The position numbers were made by a program, and so were the translations under genes. Source: Phlyctochytrium arcticum (Eukaryota; Chytridiomycota; Chytridiomycetes; Chytridiales; Chytridiaceae). Taken from it: a DNA stretch of 64,000 nucleotides. Shown here one piece after another: positions 54,381 to 64,000 of the stretch (position 1 is its first letter; each line of letters opens with the position of its first letter). The notes beneath the pieces are model-generated. The model saw only the letters and a program-made list of their open reading frames with translations, was not told the origin of the DNA and ran no database searches. Where the stretch lies: assembly GCA_025602905.1 (NCBI GenBank), contig JAHLKI010000004.1, positions 620,001 through 684,000 on the forward strand, in the 5' to 3' direction.

Positions 54381-57300
54381 TTAAGACAAATCCATCGTGA
54401 CGATGCCGTATCCGGTGTTGACACTATTGCTACCAGATAAAAGCCCACTCTGTGCCTCCGCTGTCATGATATCGGCTACAGGACTATTCGGAGCCGTAAG
54501 TTCCTTGACGTAGTCGGCGAACCGTGGGCTAACGCCCTGATCGCTAAGACGCGACAGTACCAATACGGTGCGCGCGGTACTTCGCACCAATTCCTGAGTC
54601 TTCTCCACCTCCTGTTTGACTGCATTCGTCTTTGGTTTGGAGAGGATGGTCGTTCGGAGTGGCTCTACCATCTCGTCCAGTTTTTGCGCAACGGTGGTTG
54701 GGGAGAGTTGAGCCAGACGCTGGAGCATCAGATGGGTCAAGATTTTGATATCATGGGAAGGATCAGAAAGTCCACTGAGGACTCGCTGTAAGAACGTAAA
54801 GACATCAATACGAGATAGACAGGTTTCCAGTAGCGTGTACATGCACTCGTATGCGGCCTGTAACAATAAAATCAGGACAACAATTGGCGTGACTTCAGAA
54901 CATTTTGATTTACCTTACGGGTATCCAGACCATCATCAACTTGATGCTTGAACGGACCCATTTCAACAACATGAATCAGGTCACTCTTGACAACTGTTTC
55001 ATCATACAGCATTGGAACTATTTCGTTCAGAGAATCGCGAATCAAATGGGGCTTATTGTGCGCCGCAGAGTTGAGTGTGGTGAGCGAAACGCGTCGCACG
55101 TTCAGATCTGAATCCTTGACCAATCGCAAGAATTCAATCATCAGCGGCCATAAAAGAGCGTCAAAGTCGTCATGTTCCACGTGTTCAGTAAAGGTGTATC
55201 GAATGGCGGTGACCACGGTGGCGCGCGCCTGAGCATTTGGCGACGCAAGACGCTTTTGCAAGTCTGGAAGGAACTTGGCCGGTTGTGACAGGGAAAGCTT
55301 TCCAAGGCATTCCGCAATGATGTTGCGAGTTGCCTCTTCCTCAGTCTCTTCCGTGTGCTCAAACAAGACCTGCCATAACTCTGGGGCAAAAGACTCTAAA
55401 GTTGCAGTGGACTCTGGTGATGCCTCGTGATGCGAGAACCGAGTAATGATCTCCTTCAATGAGACAAGTACCAGATAACGCTTCTTGCCTCCCTCACGCA
55501 CTGTCGCAAGCACGACAGGCATGTAGCGCTGTAAATTACCCAAAGCCACATTACCAAGAGCAAATGCTGCCGCTTGCTTCAGGTCTTCGCTTGGGGAGCC
55601 GAAAAGACGAAGTAAGTTTTGATCAAGCGAGGGGCTTAGTGTGGAAAGGTCCTTTTGTCTGCCGATTTCCCCAAGCGTCAGCAGACTAATGTAGCGCATG
55701 TTTTCTCGCGCGGCATCATTTTCAGCTTCTTTGATGAATCGTTGAGTATTTGTCGCTGACTCCTTGTCTGAGTTGAGAACCAAAACGGCCAGTGATTGTG
55801 CAATGACAGAGTAAGCCTGTTTCGATCCCGCGGTCTGACTCGTTTGGCTCGCAGCCGGCTGTAGCAATAAGTCCATACATTCAGTGCAGACATCGGCACC
55901 ACCAGTACGTACGACACATCGCCATACTTGAAGCAATGCCTCAAGTCCAGGGCCGGCGCCAACTAAATGAGGAGACTCCAGCACCAGCTTGACAACCTCA
56001 GGCAAAACATCCCGACGGACAGTGGATATGATTTCCTTAGACGGGCCATTGTTGATGATGACACAGATCAAAGACATTGCCAGTGGTAGGATATGCAAGT
56101 CTGAGTCTGAAAGCAGCGGACGGACGTCATTCAAGATATTGGGGTACACATCAGGTGCGATCTGTTTCGAGTATCTCCGGATGATTGTCTCAAGCGACTG
56201 TAAGGAAGCAACACGCAATTGTCGGTGAGATTTTCGCAGGTAGGAGGCGATCTCGGGGATGATGTCTGGTAAGACTGTTTGCAAAGAGATATTTTGCTTC
56301 GCCTCCGTATCGGCAAGTGGACTTTCTGCGATACTTGTTATAACACGTACGGTGGTAAGGCGGGTCAGCTCATTCTTCAACCGGTCCACGAGAAGAGGGA
56401 AGGCAACCCCACGGATCTGCTCGCCAGGTAGTAGATCACCGGCCTGAGAGATGATAACTCCCAAAGCCATAATGGCCCGCTCTTTCACTTCCAAGTCAAT
56501 GTCCGGGGACTGCAAGCGCTCAAATGCTGTCTTATACAGCGACTGCATGTGAGCAAGGAGTTCGTCCGACCCTATGGGCTTGATTTGATAGCTTTTGCCC
56601 GCATCGCCATACGTGATGGGCCGAATTACTCTGACTAAGGAAACAAACACGGATAGTGCTTCCGCAGTAATTTTGTAAAACTTGTCCTGGGCGGCAACCA
56701 AAATGGCCGGCACTAGTCGGTTCAAGTAGGGATGGAAGACTTCAGGTTCATGTGTAGCGAAGAGGATGCGGAGAAATTCAAGTAACTCAATTTTCAGGTT
56801 GGGGCTTGTGATCTTGGCATGCGCCCCCGACGTGCTTCCTTTCAGCGATTGCTCTATGGTAGGCACAAACAATCCAATATGGTCTTCTAATCCACCATCA
56901 AGCACTCGTACAAGCTCTTGCAGTAATGTGAATCCCATTTGGCGAGTTTGAAGTGACTTCCCGTTCAGTTGTTTGCCGAGAGCTTTGGCAAGTCGCGGAA
57001 CCTGCTGTCGTAGCAACTCGCGCGGCGCAGTAGACGCTTCCATATCAACAACACCTCCAGGACCCTTACGACGCTTGCTTTGCCTAGGAATTTCCAGACC
57101 AATGTTTTTTTCTCGCACGTGAGCTCCTCCCGCTACTCCAACTTGGCGAATGAAGGCTACAAAGGTTGAAAGGATATCAGTTCGCACACTCTCTTCCCTG
57201 TCTTTGAAGCGTGAAATCAGTACGGGAGCTACGTTTGTCAACAGATCTTGCAGAAGGTCAGATCGGGTGCCGATCAAAGATGCTAGAAGCTTTGATGATG

Positions 57301-58572
57301 CCTTTCGCACTTTCCAAGACATATCATCCTCGTCCGAATAATCGTCTTCATCGTCCTCCTCGTCCTCCTCTTCATCTTCATCGCCATCCAAATCCATGGC
57401 TTCTGCTTCTTCATCGTCCTCATCATCCTCGTACTGGAAGTTTGGGTCATATTGGATGTACCGCACCGACAAATCAACAATGTTTTTTGTATGGGGTGTC
57501 ACTTCCGTTGGGCATCGAAGCACGAATGAATCAAAAGCATGCAAGCAATTCTCGCGCAATTCATCGTCATTGAACTCAACATACTGAAAGACGAGGGGGA
57601 GTGTCTCATTCAGATACTGCCCCAGGCGGTGCGCACTATAGCGGCTGAGAGTTGCGAGACATCCAATAAACGTGCGAAGTTTTTCGTAATCTTTCCTTTC
57701 GCCTTCAACTTTCAGGTCTGTCAGAAGTCGCCGAACCAAGCTATGAAACAGTTCATCTGGTAAATGAACAACGGAACTGCCAATGGCCACGGTAGCTCGC
57801 TTGCGCACGGCCGGCCTGGAATGATGTAGAAGGGGATAGAGCGTGTCTTGGATAGACTTTTGCAGTTGCGCGCCAGATGCGCCTTGAGCAAGGGAATTAC
57901 CAAATCGGTTTAGTACTTCAGAAAGAATATCAATCACATCCAATGGCGAATCATTTGCATTCTGGCATGTTACCCATTGGTAAGCGTGGTGCGGCTCATA
58001 TATAAAGACAGGCCACTTACAGTAGTAAACTGATTCAATAACTTTGGAACCAAGACGTGCACAATTTTCATTGCCGCGCTGGAAGTGCTTGGTATTTCCA
58101 CAATGACTGTTTTCAAACTGATACATGCAATGTCTCGTAGTTCTAGTCGCTTGTCGGTAAGGAGGCGGCACAGTTGATCCACAAGCTCTTGAAGCTGATT
58201 TTCATGCAACTTTTTCGTCAAAGGGGAAAAGCTAGAGGATGAACTTGGTGATCAACAACCGTAGGACCGAATATACGTGGGTAGGATAGCACACACCATT
58301 TGACCGCAATGTTTTGCACTTCTCCATTCTGATCTTGCAAAAGCTTGACCAAGGCTAGAACAACCTTCTTCTCGTTTACATCCTCCAAAGCAAAACCATC
58401 ACTTTGCAAGGCCGCCATCAGGTCAGCAGTAGCCATATACCGAAAATCTGAGTCGTGGTCTGTCATCTACAGAATGAACGTAAGTTTGTGGTGTCAAGCT
58501 GTACTTTGAGTGGCAGCATACCTTCTCCAAGAGGTTGGCGACCAGATACGGGCTAGAGGGGTTGCCTGCCAT
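54381..58572 (-). CDS. CAND1: CAND1/TIP120 cullin exchange factor
   Basis: Exons 58572-58522, 58466-58297, 58231-58021, 57961-54914 and 54857-54381 give 1318 residues, near the usual 1230. HEAT repeats start MTDHDSDFRYMATADLMAAL, continue LTDKRLELRDIACISLKTVI, SRPAVRKRATVAIGSSVVHLPDELF, and end LVKDSDLNVRRVSLTTLNSAAHNKPHLIRDSL, KAAYECMYTLLETCLSRIDVF and DIKILTHLMLQRLA. The acidic loop EDDEDDEEAEAMDLDGDE and SWKVRKASSKLLASLIGTR are the family's middle landmarks. CAND1 wraps unneddylated cullin-Rbx1 and exchanges F-box receptors. Exon 57961-54914 is a single 3-kb exon, unlike most genes here. Divergent from MIC10 (217 bp). Confidence 0.97.
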
Positions 58573-58789
58573 CGTGCCTACAACACCAATATGGGGTTTT
58601 CAATGTGGTTGAAGGTGGTGGTGGTGTCCAGGATCTTGCAAGATGGTCGGTGACTTTCGAGGTTACTTTGTCCAATTGACATCCTGGCTCAGGGTGTGGC
58701 CCAGCCAGCATAAATGAACCCTATTTAGTGGACCATCATCAAAAGAGACCTTGGCTCCAGCACAAATTCCCGAAGCAATAGAAGCAGAT

Positions 58790-59137
58790 ATGGCATCTTC
58801 GGCAGTAGTGACCAACGAGGAGAGCATCTCACGGCTGGTTAGTTTTATTGGATTTCGCTGCTCCTACATGGCCCTGACTTTCTGTTCAAGTACGACAAAT
58901 GTATCGCTAACACCCTGGTCAAAGGAGGCTTGGGTCTCAGTGTTGGAGTCGGTCTGTCGTTCCTCTTTTTCCGACGTATGTGCAAGATAGTACAGCCTTT
59001 CCATGTTTACAAGTACTTATGGATTTACAGGAAGAATATGGCCCGTCGCTCTTTCCACCGGTGTTGGTCTTGGAGTTTCCTATGAGCAGTGTGCGCGGTA
59101 TGTCCATCAAACGTTTCCAGCCGTTCCGAGGTACTGA
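58790..59137 (+). CDS. MIC10: MICOS subunit Mic10
   Basis: Exons 58790-58837, 58891-58975 and 59031-59137 give 79 residues. YDKCIANTLVKGGLGLSVGVGLSFLFFRRRIWPVALSTGVGLGVSYEQC shows the two TM hairpins with glycine-rich motifs (GLGLSVGVG and GVGLGVS) and the basic RRR turn that define Mic10/MINOS1. It oligomerises to bend cristae junctions in the inner membrane. The first exon is short and lacks a targeting peptide, as usual for Mic10. Downstream, convergent with AK8 at 137 bp. Confidence 0.93.
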
Positions 59138-59273
59138 TGACAAGTCCGTAGAGGTTTCAATCCCCGGCGGTCGCGCTTCGACGAACTCAACTAGGCATCG
59201 GAAAGAATGTCGCCCTCTTTTGCTCGCATTTCGCATACAGTTCACTATATATACATTTTACCATACGTTCATT

Positions 59274-61188
59274 TCATGCCAATGTGATCGGTTTCTCATC
59301 ATCCCGCTCCATCGATATGTTGCCCCCTCTGATCAAAGCATCGCGCACTTTTTCAAACATCCGCTCAACGCCAAGATCTCGGGACAACTCTGCGCCAACG
59401 TCAATGTCTTGGAGAATCGCAGCTCTAGAAGGATAGGCACGACTCCCAGACTTTGGCGCTGCGGGAGAGCCTCCATACGCGGCTTCCAGATCCGCAAGTA
59501 CATTCGTAGCGCCCTCTATTCGTGCTTTCACTTGTGCCACATTATCCTGAGGGCGCGCGGGCCATGTGCTGGTATCTTTCGATTCGACGTCCACATATCC
59601 ATTCGCCTTGGCTGATTTATCCGTAACGCTAACTTCTTCGTTGGTCAAAGGATTATAGCGTCTCTCGCTTAATCGTTTCATGCAAATGGTTGGTGCTGCT
59701 CTGAGCAATAAGACCCTAACGATACACGTAAGGAACAACTGAGCACCACGTAGTCAGCATGAAGGCCGAACCTGTTTGGTGTTATTCCTTCCTCTTTAAG
59801 CGCGTCTACTTGAGCTCTACTGCGAGGAAATCCATCCAGCACCCATCCATTATTGCGACACTCTTCGCCTCTTATCTTTTGAGTAATCATGGCGTGCAAC
59901 TGCTTTTCTGGTACTGTATGGCTATGCTCAGCTGATTGTGATGCATTCATTAACCTTTCAACCTACTCTCATCTGCATTGTCGATATATTTTGACAATTC
60001 TTTGCCCCTCCGGGTGTTGAGCGAAATCTCCTCCAGCAGCAACAGGCGCGGTGAAACTAAAAATTGACTTCAGGACATATCTTCCCCACGGTCTGACGGT
60101 ACTACTACTTACTGCAGATGACTCCGAATTCCTTTGCAATCATTTGGGCAACACTCGTCTTCCCGCTACCGGGTAAGCCGCCCACGACAACCCGCAACAT
60201 ACGCGGCGCGCGCGTTATCTTACCCCTACCGACCTCTCGAATGATTTCCCTAAGCGCCTCGTTCTCATGGCCGGCGATTCCTTTATGCATTGTGATTTTG
60301 CGGAATTGGCTTGCATCGAAAGACGATTTCACTCCCATAAGATGTCCCCGATATTGCTTGAGACGGGCACGAACAACAGATTCGGTGTCTGTCGATCGTT
60401 GAATGAGCCGTGACTGTATGGCAGGGTTCTGTGGTGGAGGGTCGTTGGTCAAGTGGTACATCCGATTGGTGATGGGATCAATACGTGTTTCGGTCGCGCG
60501 AGACACAATGGTGTCATCCGGTATGTCGAGGATTACTGCTCTTTGCTATTAGCTTCTATACCCATCACATCGCTGACCTCTGTAACACTCACCAAATCTT
60601 GCTGGCAAGAAGCCTCGACTGATGAGACCTTTGGCTTGTTCCTTCGTGCGGGGAAAGCCTTCCAAGACAAAGCCACGTAGCGCAACCTCTGGATCTTGCA
60701 GGCGCGCAGTGACCAATCCCAGCATGATGTTGTCTGGCACGTATTCCCCACGTTCGAGATACGGACGCGCCTGCGATCCCAAGCTACTTTGTCGCTCTAT
60801 GGCATTTGCCAAAAGTCTTCCAGTGGAGATCAATACAGCATCCAAGTGAAGTGCTAGTCGTTCTGCCTGGCATCAATGATATTAGTAAACAGGTGCTGGA
60901 TTGGGTCCCTGCATAAGCACTCCACCCACAATTTTGTCCTGTCCTGCAGAGGGCGGCCCGATGATTATGATGCCCTGCGCTGGTAAAGTGTTAGATCAAT
61001 GGACTCTCATTATTTGCACATTTTTTACCATTTGGTTTCTGGAGCTGCTCAATCATAAATTGAATCACATCGTCCGGTTTCTCAATAATCATCCGCGACA
61101 CTATGCTTTGAAACAGGTCGAAAAGCTCATGGTTGTCAGCATAGGTGCCAAGAGTTTCGGCACGATCGCGCGGTAAAAGTTCATTCAT
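59274..61188 (-). CDS. AK8: adenylate kinase 8-like, double kinase domain, ciliary
   Basis: Exons 61188-61029, 60979-60930, 60866-60593, 60535-60113, 60056-59967, 59913-59772 and 59715-59274 give 526 residues. N-terminal helix pair HELFDLFQSIVSRMIIEKPDDVIQFMIEQLQ (AK8-type dimerisation segment), first kinase domain with GIIIIGPPSAGQDKIAERLALHLDAVL, LRGFVLEGFPRTKEQ and VILDIPDDTI plus RIDPITNRMYH; second domain with LRVVVGGLPGSGKTSVAQMIA, EEISLNTRRGKELSKYID, NGWVLDGFPRSRAQV, and ERRYNPLTNEE. The first P-loop has Gln (codon 60939-60941) in place of the invariant Lys, the second is intact. AK8 is an axonemal kinase that balances AMP/ADP/ATP. Divergent from IFT80, 158 bp between starts. Confidence 0.9.
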
Positions 61189-61260
61189 TTCCTGGTCGCT
61201 TTCCGATTGGGGAAACAGTTGCCGAACATAACGTTCATTCTTGTGATTGTGGGAAATGTC

Positions 61261-61280
61261 ACTGCCTTACGTAAGGCAGT
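61261..61280. promoter_or_regulatory. perfect 20-bp palindrome in AK8/IFT80 bidirectional promoter
   Basis: ACTGCCTTACGTAAGGCAGT reads identically on both strands, with TTACGTAA (a bZIP-type palindrome) at its centre and no spacer. It lies in the 158-bp gap between divergent ciliary genes, with an ACGCGT core at 61302-61307 and a GTTGCC (RFX half-site-like) at 61218-61223. Symmetry and position are seen; the bound factor is inference. Confidence 0.5.
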
Positions 61281-61346
61281 TTTCGCGTGCGCGTAGATCC
61301 AACGCGTGAGGACTTTTGCGCTTGCGGGCATACACCGTCAAGCAAA

Positions 61347-64000
61347 ATGAAACTCAAAATCCATACCGACTCCGTCAAGAAACGTAAGTAAATTCCAACG
61401 TATATCAAGAACTCAATAACTGAGATCACATTTATTTGTAGATACGGATGTTATCACATGTGTCGGTTGGACGAGTAACAATGAGCTTTTCACGTTTGGG
61501 TAGAATTCTGGATGGGTTGATCTTGGCAGAACTTATCCTGACGTATTCTGCTCAGAGATGATCGCAGAATCAGCCGGTGGTCAGGCGACGGGGATCACCT
61601 TGGCGATCTGCCCAATAGTCTTTACGTTCAGAACGCGGATAGCATCGATGTATATATAACAAGCATGCATTGGGTGCCCGTAACGCACGGCAGACCCGGA
61701 CAAGGGACCGCTGAAGTTTTTGCCGCAGGGGGCACAGATGGTAAGCTTACAGGGGGAAAAATGGACCTCTATGCCTTAACCTTTGGGTCCAGGAAAGTTT
61801 TATTTATGCTCAAAGGGGGGCAGAGTGGAGAAAGCGGTAGACGCTCACAAAGGGGCACTGCTCTGCTTGAAGTGGAATTATGAAGGGTCCGCTCTGGTAA
61901 CTGGTATGTTGACTCAGGCAATCCATCATCAATCTTCGAGTCAGCTTAGTCATGTTCCCAGCTGGAGAAGATGGATTTGTCAAGATTTGGTCAAGGAGCG
62001 GAATGCTTCGTTCAGGATTGGTTCAAATTGGTGCGTTACAAGTTTTTGGGGCCCGGGGTTTCTTTTGGCTGACTTTGGTCGAAAGGTTATCCCGTTTACT
62101 CGGTGGCATGGTCCCCAGATAGTGACCACATCCTATTCACCAACGGACGAAATCTGATAATAAAGTCATTGCAGCCTGCTAGCAAACCAAATCAGGTATG
62201 TTTGGCAAAGATCTCTGATGGGTTACGTGATTTTACTGACGATCGTGATTGTAGTGGAGAGCGCACGACGGGGTCATACTGAAAGTGGATTGGAATTTGG
62301 TTAATGGGTTGATTTTGTCCGCGGGAGAAGACAAAAAGTATAAGGCAAGACTCCCACAGTCATGATTGAGCAGGGGTACAGCGATTTCTTATCAGGGGAC
62401 CAGGTGTGGGATGGTTTTGGGCGGCAGTTGTTCTCGAGTTCTCCCAACGAATACCCCATTACATCTATCGCGTGGAATCCCAGTGGTGAAATGTTTGCAG
62501 TCGGCTCTTACGACTCGTTGCGTGTATGTGACAAGCTTGGGGTATGACTAAACACCTACTGGACATCCCCGAATGTTATCCTAATGTTCAGCCGCCCTTA
62601 GTGGTCATATGCTATGGAGAAGACCAGTAGTGGATCCATCTTTGACATCGCCTGGACCCCCGATGGTACGCAAATGGCATGCGCAGGCGGATCTGGGGTA
62701 GTGGTGTTTGGACATGTCATACATAGGTAAGTCTGATTTAGCAATCAGGCGTACACAGGAATCCTAAACCATTGTATCAACTAGACGCCTTGAATGGAAA
62801 AATCAAGAAGTAACTATATTGGATGATCATCGTATTCACATTCAGGAAGTCCTGCAAGGATCAACCGAGAACTTGGGTAGGTTCCTTTTTCTCACGCATT
62901 TGTATAGCAAGAAAAAAAAACCAACGCGTTCAAAGAATTTAGAGATCGAGTTGTAAAAGCTTCGCTCGGTTTTGGATATTTAGTCGTAGCTACTGCCACG
63001 CAATGCCACATTTACAATGAAAGAAATTGGAACACCCCTGCTATTGTAGACATGGCGACAAATGGACGAGTGACATGCATACAGCAGTGCCCCGAGTAAG
63101 TCCACTTGCCCTAAAAGCTCACTAGTGCGATGCTGAGCCCATTGTGCAGGTGCTTTGTCCTGGTGGATACCATTGCTGGAGTCCAAATATTTTCCTATGA
63201 CGGGCGGCTTATGAGCTCACCGAAATATCCTGGGCTGAAGGCCGAGTGTGTCACGCCGCAAACCCTCTCCATTTCATCCGATATCTTGGTCTTGAAAGAC
63301 AAAGCTGACGAGAAAGGTATAGATCAAAATAAAAGCCACATAACACAAGTGTACCCGACCTAACCTCAGTACATCATAGCCATCTTCATATTTGAAACGA
63401 TGACGGGCCGGCCATTGGGAACCGGCCAGATCAAACACACTGTCGATGTCGCAGAACTTGGCTTGAACCAAAGCTCCTCTTCGGTGGACCGGCAATTAGT
63501 TCTTGTCGATAAGAATCGAGATATGTTCATTACTACTGTCATTCGACCTGAATTGAAGAAACTGGGTATGCCATTTTAACAGTGAAGCTTACATTGAACG
63601 ACGCTAACCCGTAAAATAGGAACCATGGTCGAGACCTTTTCCTGGAATTCAGATAACGATTTGCTGGTTGCCATGATGGACTATAAGCTGGTGGTGTGGT
63701 ATTATCCCAACGCAATCTTCGTCGATGAAGACATTGTCCCGCTTACCCGGTTCGAGAAAGATGGCAGGTAACGGGGGCAACCAGTTGAACTACTTAACGT
63801 TACATTTGCTCAAAAGAATTTGATAGTACCTTTGGCAAAAATGCGCAGATAGTGAACTTTATTGGAACCCAATGCACCATTCGTCGCGCAGATGGAGCCT
63901 TGGTCACTGTGAGGTTGGTTTAGATTTTCTCGAAGTGCGCAGCAAGTACAGAACTTAATTTTACCAGTAATGTAACCCCTTTGCCTGCCCTGCTGCAAGA
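61347..64000 (+). CDS. IFT80: IFT80, intraflagellar transport complex B subunit (5' part)
   Basis: Sixteen exons (61347-61383, 61442-61499, 61556-61740, 61793-61903, 61962-62030, 62086-62195, 62255-62344, 62404-62541, 62602-62726, 62785-62876, 62936-63095, 63150-63316, 63380-63565, 63620-63767, 63827-63913, from 63968) stay in frame to the window end (about 599 residues). WD motifs match IFT80 closely: [121 protein letters not shown] and [14 protein letters not shown] [15 protein letters not shown]. The seventh intron (62345-62403) uses a GC donor. The protein is part of the IFT-B core that moves cargo along flagella. The C-terminal TPR region lies outside the window. Confidence 0.96.
62345..62403 (+). 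other. GC-AG intron in IFT80
   Basis: The exon pair reads GEDKKYK then VWDGFG in the conserved IFT80 frame only if the intron runs GCAAGA to ACCAG. The donor is TATAAG|GCAAGA; no GT site nearby keeps the frame. 59 bp, like its neighbours. Confidence 0.7.

Noticed and set aside
58980..59615. 211-codon plus-strand open frame after MIC10
   Set aside because: It starts inside a MIC10 intron in another frame and runs antisense to AK8 exons; no domain.

Overview
The window is nuclear DNA from an intron-rich, gene-dense eukaryote, most likely a zoosporic (flagellated) fungus of the chytrid type. The fungal side is shown by fungal-style gene sizes, introns of about 48-75 bp with GTRNGT donors, a fungal MscL-type channel, Gpi1, Eco1 and TSR4-like genes, and the general proteome. 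The flagellar side is shown by IFT80, a KIF3B-type kinesin-2, adenylate kinase 8, a CFAP97-like protein and an FSIP1-like protein, none of which non-flagellated fungi need. I cannot name the species from sequence alone. No rRNA, convincing tRNA, transposon, CRISPR or phage element was seen.

Layout. 1-8 kb: a Q/H-rich C2H2 transcription factor, a TMEM97/EXPERA membrane protein, an unrecognised N-myristoylated coiled-coil protein, a CCDC97 splicing-linked protein and a 4EHP-type eIF4E. 8-20 kb: a TBC1D13-like Rab GAP divergent from TFB3/MAT1, FSIP1-like, NCBP2 divergent from SGF29, and an At4g15545-like coiled-coil gene divergent from kinesin-2. 20-33 kb: PDCD2/TSR4-like, a mitochondrial hotdog thioesterase, class 2 DHODH, metaxin, a NUDT19-like Nudix enzyme, and NAF1 divergent from an ING-type PHD protein. 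34-45 kb: RanBPM/Gid1, uL22m divergent from Eco1, CFAP97-like, NDUFAF7 divergent from a calcineurin B-like protein, and Cwc21/SRRM2 divergent from a CCCH-SMR protein. 46-64 kb: Gpi1/PIGQ, PCNA divergent from a methyltransferase, a dual-specificity phosphatase divergent from MscL, CAND1 divergent from MIC10, and AK8 divergent from IFT80, which runs off the end.

The genes are packed as alternating divergent and convergent pairs. Divergent start codons lie about 160-340 bp apart and convergent stops 25-190 bp apart, so most promoters look bidirectional. Functions are mostly housekeeping: mitochondrial import, ribosome and complex I, nuclear RNA processing, chromatin, DNA replication and cohesion, ubiquitin ligase control, and GPI synthesis. 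Five scattered flagellar genes are added to these.

Exon structures were built by hand from splice consensus, reading frame and family conservation. For nearly all multi-exon genes the summed coding length is a multiple of three. The most interesting points are a perfect 20-bp palindrome in the AK8/IFT80 promoter, a eukaryotic MscL with a zinc-ribbon tail and 13-nt and 6-nt internal exons, an AK8 whose first P-loop lacks the lysine, and an At4g15545-like gene of unknown function paired with kinesin-2.
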